Source: Nymphaea colorata
Taxonomy: Eukaryota; Streptophyta; Magnoliopsida; Nymphaeales; Nymphaeaceae
Assembly: GCF_008831285.2 (NCBI RefSeq)
Contig: NW_022204914.1
Coordinates: 1 to 27,836, forward strand
Reading direction: 5' to 3'
DNA length: 27,836 nucleotides
This document shows positions 23,043 to 27,836 of this stretch, piece after piece. Within the stretch, counting starts at the first letter, position 1. Each line of letters starts with the position of its first letter. The translations under genes and the position numbers were made by a program. The notes below the pieces were generated by a model that saw only the letters and a list, made by a program, of their open reading frames with translations, ran no database searches and was not told the DNA's origin.

Positions 23043-24034
23043 TCATTGATACTGCTGGTGGAGGAACTTGAGCAGCCTTATCTTGCGCTCCGCTTGCTTG
23101 TAGTCCATCTAGTTCAGGTTCTTCAGCTTCAGCCTGCGCCTGTTCTCGATCCGGTTGGCCAGCTCCACCGCTCGCTCTGCCTTCTACGCGATGTCTCTCC
23201 CTGCTCGTACAGACGCTGCAGCTACGCATTGGATTCGGTATAGTTTCGTCTCTTGCCCTGCTTAGTTAGGCTAGATAGTTTTTGTGTTTTTTGGGCTTGC
23301 TGGGTGGTTACTACATGCTGAGATCCTTGGTGAGGGTGATGGTGGAGACTCGGGAGAAGTTCCTATTGTTTTTGAGGTTGATGGCGCTTCCGTTGTTTAT
23401 TTACGGCAGGTAGTGCTGTGTGGAGGTCAGCTATATTTTTTCCCTCACTACATTGGTTGCCTCTCTCTATGGCTTGGTATATGCTGGCATTGGAGTCTTG
23501 TACGCCGTTATTCTTTTTTGGGGAGGTTGACAACATCGTCTACGCTTTTGGCCTTCTCTTTCAGCTGTTTATTGGTTCCTCTTCTTCTTTGTTATGGACA
23601 AAAGATAGTAGCTAGTGCTGCAGTCTCTCCTTGCGTTCCATCAGCATGAGTCTTTTCTTAATCCTCCTCTCCGCGATCTTAAACTCATGCAAGCGTTTCT
23701 CCTCCTCCTTCTCAGCAGCAACTTTCTGCAGGAACTACTTGGTCCTTTCCCTTCTCACCTCCTCTTCCTTTTTTATCGTTTTGAGTATGTTTTGAATCTG
23801 TTTGTTTATCTCTGTCTGTTGGAGCTGTTGCCACTTGGGCGGATGCTGGTTTGCCAACTTGGAAGGCACGCTATTGTGTTGGAGCCTGATGCTGGCTTCC
23901 TGTTTGAGCAGGTGCTGGGAAGATTATTTATCCTTCTGGGGTGGTTTGAGGAAATCATCCAAAAACTCATTATCGTCGTCGCTGGGCTCGCTAAACTGCG
24001 AATTCACCCTTATTTTTTATTTCCGAATACGCAT
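23043..24034 (-). CDS. Charged coiled-coil protein, unrecognised
   Basis: ATG 24034 (MRIRKEKIRVNS) to TGA 23043-23045 gives about 325 residues. An acidic N-terminus (SEPSDDDNEFLDDFLKPP) and a Gln-rich stretch lead into a strong coiled coil (KKEEEVRRERTKEFLQKVA, EKRLHEFKIAERRIKKRL). A less ordered part follows (RVSTITLTKDLSMEEPP), then a second helix (RAVELANRIENRRRLKLK, DYKQAERKIRLLKFLHQQYQ). There is no domain I recognise. Such proteins are common in ciliate cortex and axonemes, but that is inference. Frame changes lie near 23575, 23500, 23400 and 23180-23220; in one stretch (23300-23500) two frames are open and the choice is uncertain. Confidence 0.6.
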
Positions 24035-24089
24035 GGATAAAATTATATTTCAGCAATCGGGCAGGAAGGGGGCATGCAATCATATCTCA

Positions 24090-25476
24090 TCACTTTTTGT
24101 CCATCATCTTCACGAGGTCGTTGAGGTTCTTCGTGTAGCCCTTCGAGATCAGCCACTCCCTGAAGTTCCCCTGGAGAGCAGAGTGCAGGTTCTTCATCAT
24201 GTCGTTGCTGAGGTTGCTCTTGGCGATCTTGCCCTTTATTGTCCCGTAGAACTTGTTCCTGGCGTCCAGCTCGGCTATGTACTCCTTGGGAGCCAGCAGG
24301 TCTCCCATCTCCTGCTTCTTCTCCTCCTTCTTCTTTGGCTCGTCCTCCTTCTCGGGCAGCACAAGCAAGTCGAACTCAGACGGCGGCATCCTGCTCCAGC
24401 TGTGCTCGTCGCTGATCATCTGCTTGAACAGCACCTGCTAGAAGTTGCTGAAGTTGGCCTAGGAGAGCGGGATCGAGGCAGCCTTCAGGTGGCGCGGGAG
24501 CTCTGGCGAGGAGCTGTTGTTGGGCCCGACCGAGATGGACTTGTTGTCGCCGGTGAGGATGATGGGGGAAGGCCCGTAGTAGTAGATGTTGGAGTCGTGG
24601 GTGTTGCAGACGCGGAGGAGGTTGGTGGCGACGGTGAAGGAGACCTTTTCGCACTTGTCGATGAAGGCGATGCGTTCGCAGGAGGCGATGTAGATGGTGC
24701 AGTTGAGACAGTTGACCACGTACAGCGATCTAACGGGGGAATTGATGAAGATCTCCGAATCTTCGCAGCCGATGATGCGCAGATCCTTGTCCTTGATCTC
24801 CTCCTTGATGGTGACGACGTAGCTGAGTCCTTCGAGGCTGACCAATTCCTGTTCTGTGATGGTGATGCGCGGCACGATGTGGTCGCTGATGGTGGAGGCC
24901 TTGAGCTTCTGGGACTTGTTGAAGATGGGCAGGTAGGTGGAGAATTTCTTGGTGCGGTCGACCTTGAAGAGGAAGTTGAGCGGCTGCAGGTCGTCGCTCT
25001 CCAGGAAGGGGTCCTGGGTGTTGGGCTCGTTGGAGAGCAGCTTCAGGAAGGTCACGAAGTGCTCCTTGATGTAGTTCATTATCTCTGTCTGCTCGTTGCT
25101 GATGTAGAGAGTGCGCGTGGCTCTGTTGCGCGGAGAGGTGAGGTTGGCCCCCACCGCCTCCTTGTTGGGTGCGTGGATGTTGCTGGCGCCCTCGTTGAAA
25201 ATCACCTTGCGTTCCCTGCTCATCAGTTGCAGCATCAGCACCAGGAGGAGAACCTTGGCATCGACTCCCCGTACTCTCCCTTCACCACCCACCACAGTTT
25301 CTCGTCATCGGTGTCGAACAATTGCTTCATGAGATCTTTGTGTTGGCCAGACTGAGCTTCGAACCGCTGTTGAAGTAGGGCGTGAGGTTGAGCAGCTGCG
25401 CAATGGTGTACCTCCCCGGCGGGAACAGCAAGTTCTCCAGGCTGTTGGAAAGGGGAAGCAACTTATTTTTCTCCAT
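24090..25476 (-). CDS. TBCC-domain protein, TBCCD1-like
   Basis: ATG 25476 (the frame is also open a little further up) to TGA 24090-24092 encodes about 460 residues. The N-terminal part has PPGRYTIAQLLNL and DEKLWWVVKGEYG. The C-terminal half is the beta-helical TBCC fold: SYVVTIKEEIKDKDLRIIGC, SEIFINSPVRSLYVVNCLNC, TIYIASCERIAFIDKCEKV, SFTVATNLLRVCNTHDSNIY and a GPNN loop. A C-terminal acidic/lysine stretch and helix end in KMMDKK. TBCCD1 proteins act at centrosomes or basal bodies. The usual TBCC catalytic Arg is not evident. The gene is conspicuously GC-rich with only two in-frame TAG codons, unlike its neighbours. Frameshifts near 25325 and 25262 fit one-base losses. Confidence 0.75.
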
Positions 25477-25605
25477 CTCAAGTATATAATCAAAATTTGA
25501 ACCCACCCCACCCACCCTGAAAGCCACTCTCCCGTTTTTATATACAAGATATCCCTACCCCTTATCAACAGGCATTTATTAGTCTGTCTATTTGAGTATT
25601 AATTG
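25477..25605. promoter_or_regulatory. Divergent promoter region, TBCCD1-like and Atg8-like genes
   Basis: These 129 AT-rich bases separate divergent start codons. A short C-rich tract (CCCACCCCACCCACC, about 25502-25516) lies inside it. It presumably serves both genes. Confidence 0.4.
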
Positions 25606-25997
25606 ATGACGAGTTTCAGAGAGACGTATGATTTGGCAAGGCGGAAGAGCTCTACGAGAAGGAGTCATATTGCATCCAACGAAAGTGGCAGTGATCGTCT
25701 AGACCCACCCGAAGTCAAAGCTGCCGGCGGGCAAATACTACAAGTAAGAGCGATGGGAGGTAGGTTCATGGCCGATCGCAAGTTCACCATCGGCGTCCTC
25801 CAGCAAACAATCAAGAAGACCTCGCCAAACTGCAGCTCACCACCAACGATAGCTCCCTCTACTTCTTCCTCAAGAACAAACTGCTCAAATCTTCAGACGG
25901 TATCCTTGCTGATATTAGTCCTTTCAGATCTAAGGGAATAGAGGGACACCGAAGACAATTACTTGTATTTGTTATGGCGGAAACTGAAGCTTTCTGA
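25606..25997 (+). CDS. Atg8-family ubiquitin-like protein
   Basis: After removal of introns 25744-25763 and 25900-25918 and four to five one-base under-calls, the product is about 117 residues, the family length. It reads MTSFRETYDLAKAEELYEK, then IPTKVAVIV-Glu-THPKSKLP (family IPVIVEKxxxSxLP), KYYKFMADRKFTIGVLQQTI, SLYFFLKNKLLKSSD, then REERDTEDNYLYL (family YEEHKDEDGFLY). The invariant Glu of IVE is TAG at 25700-25702, and one Glu of REER is also TAG. Atg8 is conjugated to phosphatidylethanolamine on autophagosomes through a C-terminal Gly. Here the frame ends EAF then TGA (25995-25997), so no terminal Gly is visible. Confidence 0.8.
25744..25763 (+). other. 20-nt intron 1 in the Atg8-like gene
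   Basis: GTAAGAGCGATGGGAGGTAG lies between KYYK and FMADRKF. Removal joins conserved Atg8 segments in frame. Confidence 0.9.
25900..25918 (+). other. 19-nt intron 2 in the Atg8-like gene
   Basis: GTATCCTTGCTGATATTAG lies between KSSD and LSDLREERD. Removal restores the family segment before the last beta strand. It is 19 nt as sequenced; one under-called base would make it 20. Confidence 0.75.
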
Positions 25998-26050
25998 TCT
26001 TAGCATCCAATCATGTTACTTATGCATAGACTCTCTGTTTATAACATATC

Positions 26051-26530
26051 ATGATAGATCTGGGAGGGTATTTGGCGAGGCAGGACAGATCTTCTGGCAG
26101 GGATAAGCTTGCGTTGCCTTTTTCCCATAACTGCAGATACTGGAGGGACGTATTGAATTGCCAATTAAGATGCGATAATAACTAACCTCAGCGATGCCCA
26201 CCAATACTCAAAGTGGTCGAATGAGGAGGTGAAGTAGGCAGCCAAGATGAGCGCCTCAGCCAATGCTGGAATCATCCAATTCTTCAAGGCGCAATCGACG
26301 ACTCTGCACATCCAGGTGGTGGATGAAAAGATATGGAAGAAGACGCTAATCCACCTAATTCCCCGCAATAAGAACGACCTTCCCGAGAACGACGAGCTGT
26401 ACAAGATGATAGAGGCATATCCCCGGCAGTTATGGGAGCAAACGGGGAGAAAGAGCCAGACCTGTAAAAGATTTAAAGAGTATGCAAGCTAAGCTCATAG
26501 TTCAAATCATTTAGGGCTAAGTCCACCTGA
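26051..26530 (+). CDS. Unrecognised small protein
   Basis: ATG 26051 lies 53 bases after the Atg8-like stop. With a 20-nt intron at 26150-26169 and one-base corrections near 26086 and 26418, it encodes about 155 residues ending at TGA 26528-26530. The fold looks compact alpha/beta: QIFWQGEACVAFFPELQILE, GHAIITNLSDAHQYSKW, NEEVKEAAKMSASANAGII, TLHIQVVDEKIWKKTLIHLI, then an acidic helix (NGEKEPDLEKIERVCKLSSE). There is no signal peptide or membrane span. I do not recognise the family. The frame after 26418 was chosen because it gives a helical C-terminus and stops before the convergent gene; the alternative reads a Trp/Arg-rich tail. Confidence 0.55.
26150..26169 (+). other. 20-nt intron in the small unrecognised gene
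   Basis: GTATTGAATTGCCAATTAAG lies between LQILEG and AIITNLSD. It contains a TGA in the incoming frame, and its removal gives a continuous protein. Confidence 0.75.
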
Positions 26531-26539
26531 TAAATACAA

Positions 26540-27613
26540 TCATTTCCTCTTGCCCTTCTTCCGACTATTCCCCACAGTCTTCGAATTGCTAGCTTACCTA
26601 CTTTGGTTTGTTATATATTTGCTACTTTTGGCTATTGCTTTGGCTGCTATTGCTGGGTTTGCTAAGGGATGGGCTGTTTTTGCTGCTGATTGAGGTTTAC
26701 ACGAATCATTAACTTCCGATATTACTTGTACTTGGCTTTGCTCTTGATCTGGAAGAATACTGCCTAGGGATATGGCTCATTCTAACCTTACAACCGCTTC
26801 AGATACGCATCATAGTCGTAGTCTTTATCCTATGGCACATGCTCAACCTATTTCTACTATGGTCATATCCCTACTATTCCTCATCTTCCTTATTGCTCTA
26901 CTCATCTAATCCTTATTTTCGTCCTATTCCTACTCTTACTCTTCTTGCTACTGCTGCACGTAAGGCTTTTTTGAAGATCTTGCAGTATCTTTTTTTTATT
27001 ATGTTTTCGAGATCTGTTGGGCACTGGCTGTTACTTGGTCTATTATCTTTTAGATTAAGGATAGCCATCCAGGATGATCCTTCAGATATGCTAGCTATTG
27101 AATCGTTCTCCTCCTCTTCCTCCTCTTCCCTGCTTTACCTCTTATCAGCATCCTCATCCATTTGAATCTCGATGCTTTCAGCCTCAGAAAAGTAGTCTTC
27201 GGCGAGTAGATCCTTACTTAATTTCCTAATTGGTTGTTGGATTTGCTATTGGCTTGGTCTCTGCTTGAGTTATTGACTGGATTGCGTGGGCGGCGAACTC
27301 TCTGCTCTCTGATCCTTACTCCGTTGATGGCTATGTTTTCTTCAAGGAAATCGATGAGTAAGTAAGGGTATTTACTTCTTATCTGATCATAATTCATCAT
27401 CATAGGTTCTGCCCCCACTCTCTAGACTACCTAGAAGATGAGCGGCACTCTATGTTCCTCGGGGTGGGGATGGTTTTCCTTCATCTTGAAGACGTTGGTG
27501 ATGCCGACTTCAAAATCATCGTCCTCATCCTAGTTCCGCATCAATTGGCTTGGGAAGCTAGCTAGTTGATAGACTAAGAGCAGACCCTATATAAAATCGC
27601 GTGCATGCTACAT
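26540..27613 (-). CDS. Highly charged unrecognised protein next to the right telomere
   Basis: ATG 27613 follows an in-frame TGA (at about 27632) and opens MEHARDFIEGLLLVYQLASF, continuing through EDEDDDFEVGITNVFKMKEN and QIRSKYPYLLIDFLEENIAI. A disordered Asn/Ser/Arg stretch follows, then an acidic run (ESREEEEENDSIAS), a basic helix (YCKIFKKALRAAVARRVRV), another acidic run, a Gln-rich stretch, and a basic tail (NSRKKGKRK) before TGA 26540-26542. Total is about 350 residues. Alternating acidic and basic blocks suggest a nuclear or nucleic-acid-linked role, but that is a guess. TAG/TAA codons are frequent in the acidic runs. Frame changes near 27220 and 26840 look like under-calls. Its stop is 9 bases from the convergent gene's stop. 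Confidence 0.6.
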
Positions 27614-27758
27614 TCGCACAACCAGACTCCAACAGACCTATCATTCCATATTGCACTCCATCCAGTTGGCCATTAACAATAAAGATAAAGAGCTAATCAA
27701 CAGAGAATAAGTAGCTATTATTTGTATCCTTCACAATGATATTTCTTAAAAAAAGAAT
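27614..27758. other. Right subtelomeric spacer and promoter of the last gene
   Basis: Only 145 AT-rich bases separate the presumed start codon of the last gene from the telomere repeats. They end in an A7 tract followed by GAAT directly before the first GGGGTT. No repeat shared with the left end is apparent. Confidence 0.5.
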
Positions 27759-27836
27759 GGGGTTGGGGTTGGGGTTGGGGTTGGGGTTGGGGTTGGGGTT
27801 GGGGTTGGGGTTGGGGTTGGGGTTGGGGTTGGGGTT
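27759..27836. repeat. Right telomere, G4T2 repeats
   Basis: Thirteen perfect tandem GGGGTT units (78 bases) run to the last base of the window. With the C4A2 left end they show a complete linear chromosome. Confidence 0.99.

Noticed and set aside
23802-25355. Long plus-strand open frame of 517 codons
   Set aside because: It is antisense to the TBCCD1-like and coiled-coil genes. It is open because the minus-strand gene is GC-rich, and the product is a Val/Gly/Asp-rich string without domain features.

Overview
The window is a complete, telomere-capped linear chromosome from a ciliate macronucleus. It starts with C4A2 repeats (1-91), ends with 13 perfect G4T2 repeats (27759-27836), and packs about 17 protein genes and one tRNA-like gene into roughly 27.7 kb, with gaps mostly of 10-300 bases. 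G4T2 telomeres point to Oligohymenophorea. TGA is the only stop. In-frame TAA and TAG fall where protein families have an invariant or strongly preferred glutamate (kinase alpha-C Glu, hinge Glu and APE Glu; Atg8 IVE), while conserved glutamines (cystatin QVVAG, P4-ATPase LGQ) use CAA/CAG. That is the peritrich nuclear code (UAA/UAG = Glu), so I infer a peritrich ciliate. Introns are tiny and uniform: of 12 that I can place, ten are exactly 20 nt and two are 19 nt, and all begin GTA and end AG.

Layout, left to right: telomere; tRNA-like gene (-); a secreted Cys-rich protein (+); a very large unrecognised protein (-); a mucolipin/TRPML-like channel (-); a secreted cystatin (-); a MAPK-like kinase (-); a long EF-hand/WD40/coiled-coil protein, probably axonemal (+); a CRAL-TRIO/RhoGAP protein (-); a CFAP96-like candidate (+); an unrecognised 181-residue protein (-); an Atg1/ULK-like kinase (+); a P4-ATPase flippase (-); a peptide-deformylase-like protein (-); a coiled-coil protein (-); a TBCC-domain protein of TBCCD1 type (-); an Atg8-family protein (+); an unrecognised small protein (+); a highly charged unrecognised protein (-); telomere.

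Most long genes show apparent frameshifts every few hundred bases. Nearly all I examined are cured by adding one base to an existing short homopolymer, so I read them as homopolymer under-calls in the assembly rather than gene decay. CDS coordinates therefore run from the first plausible ATG to the TGA of the conceptually joined frame.

Several products belong to endolysosomal or autophagic membrane traffic (TRPML-like channel, cystatin, Atg1-like kinase, flippase, Atg8) and several to cilia or microtubules (WD40/EF-hand protein, CFAP96-like candidate, TBCCD1). Whether this grouping means anything is inference only.
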